DNA from: Nitrospirota bacterium
Lineage (GTDB): Bacteria; Nitrospirota; Thermodesulfovibrionia; UBA6902
NCBI GenBank assembly: GCA_016207885.1
Contig: JACQZE010000006.1
Span: forward strand, 1 to 64,000
Length of the DNA stretch: 64,000 nucleotides
Direction of reading: 5' to 3'
Below the pieces are notes generated by a model. The model ran no database searches. It was given only the letters and a program-made list of their open reading frames with translations, and was not told the origin of the DNA. The position numbers were made by a program, and so were the translations under genes. Shown here one piece after another: positions 8,694-16,714 of the stretch (its first letter is position 1; the number at the start of each line of letters is the position of its first letter).

Positions 8694-10398
8694 TCACCTC
8701 TCCTAAAAGTCCGTCTAAAGTAAAAGGCCTTCCGTCGTACTTCTTTATCTCGTTCTCAAAAAAGATGTAACCTGTCTCTGACTTTATCAGTCTGGCAAAC
8801 TGTCCTGTGGCATTATTCTCAATGCAGACCGCCAGTTTGGAATTATTCAGTAAATTTAAATAATTTAATTTCTTCTCTAAAGGAAAAGGATATATCTCGC
8901 TGAAATGAAGCATGGCTATCTTATTTTCATTTGACAGAATATCAACTACCTCTTTTATCACGCCGTATGTCGAGCCCCAGCCGACAAGCAGAATGTCAGG
9001 ATCCTTATCACCATACAGAAGAGGCGGAGATATCTCTTCTCTTATCAAAGGCATTTTTTTGAAAAGCCTCTTCTCGATCATCCTGTTCCTCGTCTCAGCA
9101 TCCTCTATGATATGTCCTTCTTCATCATGCTCATCACTGTCTGTGACAACGAGATGTTCTGACGCGCCGGGAACCGCAAGAGGAGAAATACCGCTTTCTG
9201 TAAAAGCATGCCTTCGGTACTCAGAGAGTTTTACAAGTTCTGCACCGCGCAGCCTGCGGTCAATATATTTGATCCTGTCAGCAGCAAAACTGTCATACGT
9301 CCATTGAGTATCAGCAAGATACTGATCAGAAATAATAAATGCTGGTACCTGATATTTATCAGAGAGCTCAAACGCCTTGTTCGTGAGATAGAATGCCTGC
9401 TCGGGGGTGCCGGGCGCAAAGACTATTTTGGGGAATTCACCATGCCCGCTGTGAAGAAGAAAGAGAAGGTCGCCCTGCTCTGTCCTTGTCGGAAGGCCTG
9501 TCGCAGGCCCCGGCCTCTGTCCAAGGGCAATGACTATAGGAGTTTCAGTCATACCGGCAAGCGAAACGCCTTCCTGCATCAGTGCAAAGCCGCCGCCTGA
9601 AGTGCCTGTCATCGCCCTCACACCGGCAAACGATGCGCCGAGCGCCATGTTTATCGCTGATATCTCATCTTCCGCCTGCTCAACAATTATTCCGTACTCT
9701 TTCTCTTTATCGGCAATATAGTTCATTATTCCTGTTGAGGGCGTCATAGGATAAGCTGAATAAAATTTACATCCTGATGATATCGCGCCCAGCCCGGCCG
9801 CCTCTGTGCCGGTGATGAGCATTTTACTATTTGACGGTTTCTGTAATGTGAAAGAGCATTGAGCACATCTGGTTTTTGTATACTCATGTCCGGCAACTGC
9901 TGCCTTTATATTTCCGCTGATGACATCATCGCCCTTTGTCCTGAACTCTTCCCTGATCAGCCCGATAAGAATATCAGTCTCAATTCCTAACATTCCGAGT
10001 ATGGCTCCTGTAGCCGCGGTATTGAGCATGACCTTATTGCCGCCATGCTCTAAAGCCAGATCAGAAAAAGGCACATCAAGAAAATACGGCTTATCATGTT
10101 TCTGCTTGTGAAATGAGGAGTCATATATAAGGATCCCGTCAGCGGCAAGCTCTGCCTCATGTCGGAGAATGCTCCCGGTATCAAGGGCAACAAGTATGTC
10201 GATATCCTCTCTGCTTGCAGAAACAGGTTTATCAGAAAATCTTATCTGATAGAAATTATGCCCGCCCCTTACACGAGATTCATAGTCCTGATGGGTAAAT
10301 ACATGATAGCCGGACCTGGAGAATGTCTTTGCCAGAGTGCCGCCGATGGTCTGTATGCCCTGCCCTGCCTCGCCGCCGATCTTTATCGAATAATCCAT
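8671..10398 (-). CDS. korA: 2-oxoacid:ferredoxin oxidoreductase, fused gamma-alpha subunit
   Basis: A 575-residue fusion. Residues about 1-180 form the gamma domain (IGGEAGQGIQTIGG, RVRGGHNFYQIR). Residues about 195-575 form the alpha/pyrimidine-binding domain (SAYPMTPSTGIMNYIA, EQAEDEISAINMALGASFAG, TGTSGGGFALMQEG). The gamma-alpha fusion is common in KorA of deep-branching bacteria and archaea. Partner of the overlapping korB; no separate delta ferredoxin gene is adjacent. Substrate assignment to 2-oxoglutarate rather than pyruvate rests on family resemblance only. It starts 8 bp downstream of a ferritin-like gene and so belongs to the long redox gene run. Confidence 0.93.
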   Translation of the reverse strand: MDYSIKIGGEAGQGIQTIGGTLAKTFSRSGYHVFTHQDYESRVRGGHNFYQIRFSDKPVSASREDIDILVALDTGSILRHEAELAADGILIYDSSFHKQKHDKPYFLDVPFSDLALEHGGNKVMLNTAATGAILGMLGIETDILIGLIREEFRTKGDDVISGNIKAAVAGHEYTKTRCAQCSFTLQKPSNSKMLITGTEAAGLGAISSGCKFYSAYPMTPSTGIMNYIADKEKEYGIIVEQAEDEISAINMALGASFAGVRAMTGTSGGGFALMQEGVSLAGMTETPIVIALGQRPGPATGLPTRTEQGDLLFLLHSGHGEFPKIVFAPGTPEQAFYLTNKAFELSDKYQVPAFIISDQYLADTQWTYDSFAADRIKYIDRRLRGAELVKLSEYRRHAFTESGISPLAVPGASEHLVVTDSDEHDEEGHIIEDAETRNRMIEKRLFKKMPLIREEISPPLLYGDKDPDILLVGWGSTYGVIKEVVDILSNENKIAMLHFSEIYPFPLEKKLNYLNLLNNSKLAVCIENNATGQFARLIKSETGYIFFENEIKKYDGRPFTLDGLLGEVNARIGRL

Positions 10399-10406
10399 TC
10401 TTATAA

Positions 10407-10862
10407 TTATTTCATCAACTGCGCGATCAGTTTTATATGGGACTTCTCCTCATTGATTATTTCGTCCACGACCTTCCACTCTATCACAAGGTCGCGCATG
10501 CTGTAAAAGTAAAGCAGCGTCTCCTTCTCAAATAAAATCGCATGGCGCAGTGCATCATTGCTTGTCTTAATATTCTGCAGTGACGGCAGCGCTTTTTTGC
10601 TTCCAAGAAAGAACTCAGACTCAACAATGGCCCTAAGATAGTGCGATGCCTCATCCCAGTCAACAAGGCTCTTGGTAGAAATCTGATCTTTCAGGCCGAT
10701 GAAGACCTGCTCATGCTTAAGCTCCTGCCCCGCCAGCAGTTCAAAAAGCCCGCAGAGCTTACTATCATCCCTGAACTTCTCAGCCAGTTTTGTATAAAAC
10801 TCATACCCGAGTTTCTCTGTCTGCACCGCCTGTTCAACTATCTCCTGAATGGAATAATTCAT
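10407..10862 (-). CDS. Ferritin-like (rubrerythrin-type) diiron protein
   Basis: A 151-residue helical protein with paired carboxylate motifs: TEKLGYEFYTKLAE (ExxxxEFY) and QELKHE in the first half, then FEKETLLYFY and NEEKSHIKL in the second. This four-helix ExxH pattern is diagnostic of ferritin-like/rubrerythrin domains binding a di-iron centre. The start at 10862 is preferred over the ATG at 10868 because AGGAGG (10871-10876) lies 8 bp upstream of it but only 2 bp from the other. No rubredoxin-like CxxC is present. Likely role: peroxide reduction or iron handling, matching the neighbouring redox genes. Confidence 0.85.
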   Translation of the reverse strand: MNYSIQEIVEQAVQTEKLGYEFYTKLAEKFRDDSKLCGLFELLAGQELKHEQVFIGLKDQISTKSLVDWDEASHYLRAIVESEFFLGSKKALPSLQNIKTSNDALRHAILFEKETLLYFYSMRDLVIEWKVVDEIINEEKSHIKLIAQLMK

Positions 10863-10900
10863 GTTCATCTCCTCCTGATGAATGTTTATTTAATTTTAAA

Positions 10901-12862
10901 TCAATTGCAATATTTTATCTCAATAAAATTCTTTAACCCTGCCGGATCAGTGATCGGATCAAAACAGGTATTGCCGATACATGGGATGATGCGGCTGTTA
11001 TCAGCCTCAAAGCTGATTGCTTTATATGGATAAAAAGCTGTTAACGCGGACTTTGCCAGTTCACTTTCAGGAAGAGACTGAACCGTGAGTTCAAGCATGT
11101 TAAAGCCTGCGTCCAGCGCTGTGAAATAATGAGCTGAATGAATTCCCGTCTCCTTTGCTCCTGAATAGAAGTATTTCAGTGAACGGTCAGAATATTCCTT
11201 ATATTTTATATCGCCGGTTATATGATAAAGCTTCATTAAAAGGATGGCGGCTATCGAATTGGCTGAAGGATGAGGAATATCATCAATGCTCTTAATTCGT
11301 ATATCAAGCAGGCTGTCAGGTGAATCAAGAAATCCGCCCTCTTCCATGTCCCATAACCGTTCAATACATTTATTCATGATCTCTTCAGCAAGTGAAATGT
11401 ATGAGCCGGAAGCGGTAACTTCATAAGCTGATATAAGTGCGTCTGTAATATGGACATAATCTTCAAGAAAGGCATTAACACCTTCAATGTGATACAGCTC
11501 CCTGTCTTTGTAATGCATGAGCATTATCTTGTCGAGGCTTTTTATCGCAATGTTTCGGATATCTTTGTCATTAAGCACCTTGTAAGTATTTAAGAGCGAA
11601 GAGATTAGCATGCCGTTTATCGAGGTGTACATGGCCTTGTCAATGAACGGCATAACCCGCAATTCTCTTTGTGAAAGAAGCTTGGCCTTGCCGGCCTTTA
11701 TAATATCAGCGGCCTTTTTAATGTCAATACCGGTAATTGAAGATATCTCTTCCAATGTCATTGATAAAGACAAGACCATCCTTGAAGGGTCATGATGCAT
11801 CGCCCCGCCTTTATGCAGGAAATAGAGGGACAGGATCTTGAACTCTTCATCATCAAGAACCTGTCTGAATTCATCTTTCGTCCATGTGAAGTACCCGCCT
11901 TCGTCATCAGGAGAGACGTCAGCGTCCTGGCTTGTATAAAATCCGCCCTCAGGGTCATATAGCACTTTCTTTATAAAACCTATGATGCCCTCTGCGATCT
12001 CCCTGAAATGTTCATCCTTAAATAGCGCATATGCATCGGCGTAGTTTCTTAAAAGCCACGCATTGTCATCTGCCATCTTTTCAAAATGAGGGATATTCCA
12101 TGAAGCGTCAACGGAATATCTGTGAAAGCCGCCTCCGAGCTGATCATAAAAACCCCCGTTTGCCATGGAGAGGAGCGTCTTTCTTACCGCGTTAGAAACA
12201 GACTCATCCCTTGTAAAAAAATACCTGTTCATGAGTAAACCTATGGCGCCTGGCATGGGGAATTTCGGGAAGGTCCCGAAGCCTCCGTTTACAGGGTCAA
12301 GCTCATTAAGAATTTTCAATACCGCGTCATTAATGCTCTTTCTGTCCGGTTCACCCGAAGCTGACAGCCTCTCTTTCAGAAAATCAAGCACCTTAACAGT
12401 ATATTCATTAACTTCATCTCTTCTGGTTCCGTAGAACTCGGAAACCGCTGCAAGCACCTTCTTGAAACCGGGCCTTCCAAAGCTGTCGTCCTGGGCAAAA
12501 TATGTTCCGCCGTAGAATGGTTTTTTATCAGGCGTAAGAAAGACGCTTAACGGCCATCCCGATCCGTAGCCCATTGAAGAGACAGCCTGCTGGTATCTCC
12601 TGTCCACATCAGGCCTTTCATCACGGTCCAGTTTGATGCATATGAATTTCTCATTCAATATCTTCGCAACCTCATCATCCTCAAAGCTCTCCTTTGCCAT
12701 TACATGGCACCAGTGGCACCAGACAGCGCCTGTGCTCAGAAATACAGGTTTGTCCTCTACCCCAGCTTTAATAAAAGCTTCATCTGACCAGGGATACCAG
12801 TCGATCTTATGGTGAGATGCGTGTTTCAGGTACGCAGAGTTTTCTTTTGAGAGTCTGTTCAT
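10901..12862 (-). CDS. Thioredoxin-fold DUF255 protein (YyaL/SSP411 family)
   Basis: A 653-residue cytoplasmic protein. The N-terminal thioredoxin-like domain (DUF255) carries WCHWC (C49, C52) after DWYPWSDEAF and before KLDRDERPDVDRRY. The rest is an alpha/alpha-barrel resembling N-acylglucosamine-2-epimerase/glycosidase folds (GGGFHRYSVD, YTSQDAD, EGGYFTW). Length is near the family norm of about 650-690. The biochemical role of the family is not established; redox-linked functions are presumed from the CxxC. It lies between two ferritin-like genes. Confidence 0.9.
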   Translation of the reverse strand: MNRLSKENSAYLKHASHHKIDWYPWSDEAFIKAGVEDKPVFLSTGAVWCHWCHVMAKESFEDDEVAKILNEKFICIKLDRDERPDVDRRYQQAVSSMGYGSGWPLSVFLTPDKKPFYGGTYFAQDDSFGRPGFKKVLAAVSEFYGTRRDEVNEYTVKVLDFLKERLSASGEPDRKSINDAVLKILNELDPVNGGFGTFPKFPMPGAIGLLMNRYFFTRDESVSNAVRKTLLSMANGGFYDQLGGGFHRYSVDASWNIPHFEKMADDNAWLLRNYADAYALFKDEHFREIAEGIIGFIKKVLYDPEGGFYTSQDADVSPDDEGGYFTWTKDEFRQVLDDEEFKILSLYFLHKGGAMHHDPSRMVLSLSMTLEEISSITGIDIKKAADIIKAGKAKLLSQRELRVMPFIDKAMYTSINGMLISSLLNTYKVLNDKDIRNIAIKSLDKIMLMHYKDRELYHIEGVNAFLEDYVHITDALISAYEVTASGSYISLAEEIMNKCIERLWDMEEGGFLDSPDSLLDIRIKSIDDIPHPSANSIAAILLMKLYHITGDIKYKEYSDRSLKYFYSGAKETGIHSAHYFTALDAGFNMLELTVQSLPESELAKSALTAFYPYKAISFEADNSRIIPCIGNTCFDPITDPAGLKNFIEIKYCN

Positions 12863-12941
12863 TCAGGCTTATATCTTTTTTCAAGCAGATTACCCGTATG
12901 TTTCAGGCCGGTTATCTACATCTATATCAGTACAGGATCGG

Positions 12942-13190
12942 CTATCTCTTAAAATTCTTTATAAACTCGCCTATCTTGATGCCGAGCGAAACACATTTAA
13001 CGCCGTCCACGCAGTCGTCAGCATCCTTCTTGTCAAGGTAGGCATTTAATTCATGCGCGTCTTTTTTCAGCCTGATGACGTATACATTCCTTTCTTTATC
13101 AAAATTAAGATTTACCGATATCCCGTTCTCTGATATCTCCGGGTATATCTCTACCACCTTATCCTTTAACGCAACATTTGAATACCCCAT
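12942..13190 (-). CDS. Small conserved-type protein of unknown function
   Basis: An 82-residue soluble protein with balanced charge and a predicted beta-then-helix pattern. Two cysteines lie in DDCVDGVKCVSLG, a spacing that could form a disulfide or bind metal. A good Shine-Dalgarno (AGGAGG, about 5 bp before the ATG) supports expression. It follows the ferritin-family gene by 25 bp and precedes the DUF255 gene, so it probably belongs to the redox operon. I do not recognise the family. Confidence 0.7.
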   Translation of the reverse strand: MGYSNVALKDKVVEIYPEISENGISVNLNFDKERNVYVIRLKKDAHELNAYLDKKDADDCVDGVKCVSLGIKIGEFIKNFKR

Positions 13191-13215
13191 GTGCCCTCCT
13201 TTTGATAATTATGGT

Positions 13216-13701
13216 TTAACCCTCGACAATGCTGTGTTCATCCCACATGAACCAGTTCCCTGTATCCAGCAGAAATGAGTATGTCTCTGCAAAGATATCA
13301 TAATGATGCCTCTCTTCTTCAATCAGCCTCTTAAATAACTTTTTCTCTATTTGGGACTTGGCCTCAAGTTCCGCTTTTTTGTAAAACTCAATCCCGTCCT
13401 TTTCCATCTGCATGGCAATTTTAAAGGCCTCAAGTTCATCATCAGTCGCTTTGATCCTCTGCATCATCTCGTCCTTCATGGCCTCAAAGATAGTCCTGAT
13501 ATTATCTTTGGGATTAACATCTTCTATAATGATCTCCTCGCCTTTAAATATTTTGGAAAGCATCAGCAGATGTCTTTTTTCATCTTCTGCTACTGACAGG
13601 AACATCTTCTCTCCGACCGGCGAAGATGTCCTGGCCGCTGCCTCTTTGTAAAAATTAATCGCGTCAGTCTCCATCTTTATCGCTATTTCAACCGCTTTCA
13701 T
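13216..13701 (-). CDS. Ferritin-family (rubrerythrin-like) protein
   Basis: A 161-residue ferritin-like protein with two repeated half-domains. The first has METDAINFYKEAA and EDEKRHLLML; the second has MEKDGIEFYKKAE and EEERHHYDIF. These E...ExxH pairs are the standard di-iron ligands of the rubrerythrin diiron domain. No C-terminal rubredoxin domain. AGGAGG precedes the ATG. It lies directly downstream of a small membrane protein gene and upstream of an 82-residue unknown. Likely peroxide or oxygen detoxification, or iron storage; the electron donor is not identifiable. Confidence 0.87.
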   Translation of the reverse strand: MKAVEIAIKMETDAINFYKEAAARTSSPVGEKMFLSVAEDEKRHLLMLSKIFKGEEIIIEDVNPKDNIRTIFEAMKDEMMQRIKATDDELEAFKIAMQMEKDGIEFYKKAELEAKSQIEKKLFKRLIEEERHHYDIFAETYSFLLDTGNWFMWDEHSIVEG

Positions 13702-13719
13702 GATTCCTCCTGGTTTAGT

Positions 13720-14121
13720 TTATGATTTAATTGTTAGTTCATAAAGCGTTTTTCCAATAAAGAAATCACCCCAGGCAATGCCGATATCAGGAAGAGTTGA
13801 TTTAAATATCCAGTCCTGAAGCGGCGCGGATCTTGCGACAAGGTCCGCTATGCTGAAGTGAGCCATAAATACGGTGCCGTATATCACTATCATCCCGTTC
13901 AGAAGAAATCCATAAACAACGGTTTTCCTTGAGAGGTAAAGCGCTGTTACGGCAATGACATCGATAAGCGGAAAGATAAATGAGAAAAATCTGGTAATGT
14001 CAAAATGCGTGACTCCGGGATTTAATTTATCCGGCACCATAAAGTAATGTATCCTTAAATGCAGCAGCAGGCCTGAAACGGCGAGCAGGAAAAGCGCTGT
14101 CAATAATGTTCCTTTTTTCAT
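13720..14121 (-). CDS. Small integral membrane protein, unknown function
   Basis: A 133-residue protein with about four hydrophobic helices: residues 6-24, about 45-62, 68-90 and a weaker C-terminal one. Conserved-looking polar features inside or near the membrane include LHLRIHYF and TRFFSF. It starts 6 bp after the stop of a 32-residue membrane peptide gene and ends 18 bp before a ferritin-family gene. Family not recognised. Context suggests a membrane component linked to the two tiny KPxWW peptides upstream. Confidence 0.75.
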   Translation of the reverse strand: MKKGTLLTALFLLAVSGLLLHLRIHYFMVPDKLNPGVTHFDITRFFSFIFPLIDVIAVTALYLSRKTVVYGFLLNGMIVIYGTVFMAHFSIADLVARSAPLQDWIFKSTLPDIGIAWGDFFIGKTLYELTIKS

Positions 14122-14127
14122 TTGATC

Positions 14128-14226
14128 CTAAAAATGGGCTATATGGCCGAGATACAATGTAAGGTAAATTACGATGATATGAAGCACCCACCATCCCGGT
14201 TTAAATCTCATAAAATATTTCAGCAT
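14128..14226 (-). CDS. 32-residue tryptophan-rich single-span membrane peptide
   Basis: A short open frame in the gap between the nitroreductase and the 133-residue membrane protein. It encodes 32 residues: a basic start (MLKYFMRFKPG), WW, then a hydrophobic helix ending LYLGHIAHF. GGAGG of the preceding gene's end lies 4 bp before its ATG, and a TAAGATG junction couples it to the upstream peptide. It shares the plan F-x-KPxWWxxH-x(10,12)-LG with the 36-residue peptide just upstream, so the two look like paralogues. The conserved Pro, Trp pair and His suggest a quinone- or heme-proximal, or scaffold, role; this is inference only. Confidence 0.65.
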   Translation of the reverse strand: MLKYFMRFKPGWWVLHIIVIYLTLYLGHIAHF

Positions 14227-14227
14227 C

Positions 14228-14338
14228 TTACCTCCAGAGCAGGTTCCCTAAAGAATATACCGCGGCAATCCCCGCAAGATGTATCAGCCACCACCATGGT
14301 TTTAAAAAACTTGTCAGCTCAAGCAGCTTTTTCCACAT
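14228..14338 (-). CDS. 36-residue tryptophan-rich single-span membrane peptide
   Basis: A short open frame encoding 36 residues. It has a basic N-terminus (MWKKLLELTSFLK), PWWW, then LIHLAGIAAVYSLGN and a C-terminal WR. A GAGG at the nitroreductase stop codon lies about 7 bp before the ATG, giving coupled translation. The peptide resembles its neighbour at 14128-14226 (KPxWWxxH, then a hydrophobic stretch and LG). Its placement between annotated genes with one-base spacing to the next frame argues for a real gene rather than chance. Confidence 0.65.
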   Translation of the reverse strand: MWKKLLELTSFLKPWWWLIHLAGIAAVYSLGNLLWR

Positions 14339-14345
14339 ATACGCC

Positions 14346-14978
14346 TCATTTATAGGATTCAAAACTCATGAATTCGTCAATCTCACGCCTGAAGGCCCTT
14401 GGGAGAAGAGTTATGCCTGACTTGAGATGCCCGACAGCTATCAGCATCGGGATTATCTTGTCAGCCGGAATACCGAACTCCTTCTTAACCGCCTCCCCGT
14501 CAAAACCATCCATAGGGTGCGTCTCAAGCCCAAGCCCTTTAGCCGCCAGCATAATATTCATCCCGAAGAGAGCGGCATTTTTTGCGGCAAATATCTTTCT
14601 CGTGATGCTCTCAACTGTGCCATAAAGATTCTTCATCATCCCGAGATATGTCTCGCGCATCTCAGGTTTCATAAATCCAAGCTCCTGCCAGCTGTCAAGC
14701 ACCCTGCCGCTGTTCTTTTCAACACCGTCAGGATCTGCGATGATTATCAGGACAGCCGATGCCTCCTCAACCTTGGGCTGGTCAAACGCGCACTTTCTCA
14801 ATGCCTTTTTCCTTTCAGCACCCTTCACTACAACAACCCGCCACGGCTGGAGGTTGAATGAAGATGGAGAAAGGTTTGCCAGTGTGATGAGATCCCTGAG
14901 CTTTGCGTCGGAAATATCCTGTCCCGGTTCAAAAAAGTTAATTGAGCGTCTTTCCCTGATCGCCTGAAGTATATCCAT
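14346..14978 (-). CDS. Nitroreductase family FMN oxidoreductase
   Basis: A 210-residue nitroreductase-fold flavoprotein. The start at 14978 is chosen because GGGAGGGG lies 5 bp upstream; the ATG at 15005 has no ribosome site. Visible: IRERRSINFFEPGQ with the FMN-phosphate-binding RRS, ANLSPSSFNLQPWRVVVV, GMNIMLAAKGLGLETHPM near the flavin, and MLIAVGH at the end. Probably reduces nitro compounds, quinones or flavins using NAD(P)H. First gene of the redox run at 6992-14978; the 88-bp gap upstream separates it from livF. Confidence 0.9.
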   Translation of the reverse strand: MDILQAIRERRSINFFEPGQDISDAKLRDLITLANLSPSSFNLQPWRVVVVKGAERKKALRKCAFDQPKVEEASAVLIIIADPDGVEKNSGRVLDSWQELGFMKPEMRETYLGMMKNLYGTVESITRKIFAAKNAALFGMNIMLAAKGLGLETHPMDGFDGEAVKKEFGIPADKIIPMLIAVGHLKSGITLLPRAFRREIDEFMSFESYK

Positions 14979-15093
14979 TTTACCCCTCCCGTAGTTATCT
15001 TTCATCTAAAGGCCATTAGATTAAACAGACAGTAAATAAGATCAATGTCATATAAGGAATTTTATCAGAATATAGATGAAAGTCAATCCGGCA

Positions 15094-15816
15094 TTAAAGG
15101 CCGAGATATGCCTTCTTGACATCTCCATTGGAAAGCAGTTCACCGGCTGTTCCCTCAAGAACCACACTGCCATTCTCCATTACATATCCCCTGTGAGCCG
15201 TCTGAAGCGCCAGGTTAGCGTTCTGTTCAACAAGAAATACGGTAGTTCCATGCTCTGAGTTGATCTTTATTATGATCTCAAATATCTGTTTTACTATCAT
15301 TGGAGCAAGACCGAGAGAAGGCTCATCAAGCAGCAGCAGTTTCGGCCTTGCCATGAGCGCCCTTGATATGGCTAACATCTGCTGCTCCCCGCCGCTCAGA
15401 GTTCCTCCTGCCTGATGCCACCTTGATGTGAGTATCGGAAAGAGGCCGAATATATATTCAAGGTCTTTCCTGATGCCGTCTCTGTCCTTGCGTAGAAAAG
15501 CGCCCATGCGCAGGTTTTCCATTACGGTCAGCTGCGGGAATATATGTCGTCCTTCGGGCACCTGTGATATACCGAATGATACGATCTTATCAGGACTCAT
15601 CTTATGAATGGACTTGCCGGAGAAGAGTATCTCGCCTGATTGTGGAGGAACAACGCCTGAGATCGACATCAGGGTTGTGGTCTTGCCGGCTCCGTTTGCG
15701 CCGATAAGTGTTATTATCTCTCCCTCGGAGATCTTGATATTAACGCCCTTGAGCGCCTGAATATTTCCATAATATGTTCTGACATCAACAAGCTTAAGCA
15801 ACGAATTCCTCTCCAA
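15094..15816 (-). CDS. livF: Branched-chain amino-acid ABC transporter ATPase LivF
   Basis: A 240-residue ABC ATPase. Walker A GANGAGKTTT, signature LSGGEQQMLAISRALM, Walker B LLLLDEPSLGLAP, and switch His in FLVEQNAN (LivF-type Q variant). Length and the LVDVRTYYGNIQALKGV opening match LivF. It overlaps livG by 23 bp. Forms a heterodimer with LivG, energising the LivHM permease for leucine/isoleucine/valine or related amino acids or amides. Confidence 0.95.
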   Translation of the reverse strand: MERNSLLKLVDVRTYYGNIQALKGVNIKISEGEIITLIGANGAGKTTTLMSISGVVPPQSGEILFSGKSIHKMSPDKIVSFGISQVPEGRHIFPQLTVMENLRMGAFLRKDRDGIRKDLEYIFGLFPILTSRWHQAGGTLSGGEQQMLAISRALMARPKLLLLDEPSLGLAPMIVKQIFEIIIKINSEHGTTVFLVEQNANLALQTAHRGYVMENGSVVLEGTAGELLSNGDVKKAYLGL

Positions 15817-16582
15817 GATATGCCTTTATGACGACAGAGTTATTCCTTATCTCATCCGGCGTGCCTTCTGCTATCTTCTTGCCGTAATCCATGACAGCTA
15901 TGCGGTCGGAGATGCTCATCACAAGCTTCATATCATGCTCAATAAGAAGAATGGCTATGCCATCTTCATCCCGTATCGTCTTTATCATACTGTCAAGCTC
16001 CTGAGTCTCACTGCTGTTGAGCCCTGCCGCAGGCTCGTCAAGAAGCAGAAGAAAAGGCTCCGTTGCAAGGGCTCGCGCGATCTCAAGCCGCCTCTGCGCG
16101 CCGTAGGGAAGGTTCTTTGCAGCCTCATTCACATATGAACCTAAACCTGTCTTCTCAAGCATCTCGTAACTTCTTTTGACCGTTTCCCTCTCTTCATTCA
16201 TTGCAGAGCTGCCTCTGAAGAGAGCACCGATAATGTTTGAATGAGTCCGGCAGTGGCGGCCTATCATAACATTCTCAAGCGTTGTCATATTCGGGAAGAG
16301 GCGGATATTCTGAAATGTACGCGCCATGCCAAGCTTTGTAATGATGTTCGGCTTCAGCCCGTTTATCTTCTCTCTCTTTTGTTCAGGCGGCGATATGAAG
16401 ATATCTCCTTTTGATGGTTCATATAATCCGGTTATACAGTTGAAGAAAGTTGTCTTGCCTGCACCGTTTGGGCCGATAAGCGCAAGTATTTCGCCCCTCT
16501 TAATATTAAGACTGAGATGGTCGAGTGCCCTTATCCCGCCGAAATCCATAGTCAGATTATTTACTGAGAGCACGTTTTCCAT
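15794..16582 (-). CDS. livG: Branched-chain amino-acid ABC transporter ATPase LivG
   Basis: A 262-residue ABC ATPase from the start MENVLSVNNLTMDFGG; an alternative ATG lies 15 bp upstream at 16597, and neither has a strong Shine-Dalgarno. Walker A GPNGAGKTTFFN, LivG-type insertion after the first strand (MARTFQNIRLFPNMTTLENV), signature LPYGAQRRLEIARALA, Walker B LLLLDEPAAGLN, and the H-loop in LLIEHDMKLVM. Upstream, between livM and livG, sits a perfect 24-bp inverted repeat. Confidence 0.95.
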   Translation of the reverse strand: MENVLSVNNLTMDFGGIRALDHLSLNIKRGEILALIGPNGAGKTTFFNCITGLYEPSKGDIFISPPEQKREKINGLKPNIITKLGMARTFQNIRLFPNMTTLENVMIGRHCRTHSNIIGALFRGSSAMNEERETVKRSYEMLEKTGLGSYVNEAAKNLPYGAQRRLEIARALATEPFLLLLDEPAAGLNSSETQELDSMIKTIRDEDGIAILLIEHDMKLVMSISDRIAVMDYGKKIAEGTPDEIRNNSVVIKAYLGEEFVA

Positions 16583-16609
16583 TAAATTAAGATCCATTAC
16601 CGTATTAGT

Positions 16610-16679
16610 GTCATTCCGGCTTGTCCGGAATCTTCCCCTAATACACTTGAAAGATAGATTCCGGACAAGCCGGAATGAC
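16610..16679. repeat. GTCATTCCGG-type inverted repeat (24-bp arms)
   Basis: Perfect inverted repeat in the livM-livG gap: arms 16610-16633 and 16656-16679, separated by 22 bp. Each arm starts GTCATTCCGGCTTGTCCGG and also contains a smaller internal hairpin. Related copies occur at 35537-35595 and 40421-40445, so this is a dispersed extragenic palindrome family. Confidence 0.9.
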
Positions 16680-16714
16680 AGAATTAATATGTAAATGAAT
16701 TAAAATCAGACTTA

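Noticed and set aside
8912-9600. Plus-strand frames of about 130 residues opposite korA
   Set aside because: Antisense to a well-supported gene with no independent evidence.
10863-10868. Upstream ATG at 10868 as start of the ferritin-like gene
   Set aside because: The AGGAGG is only 2 bp from it, too close; the ATG at 10862 has 8-bp spacing.
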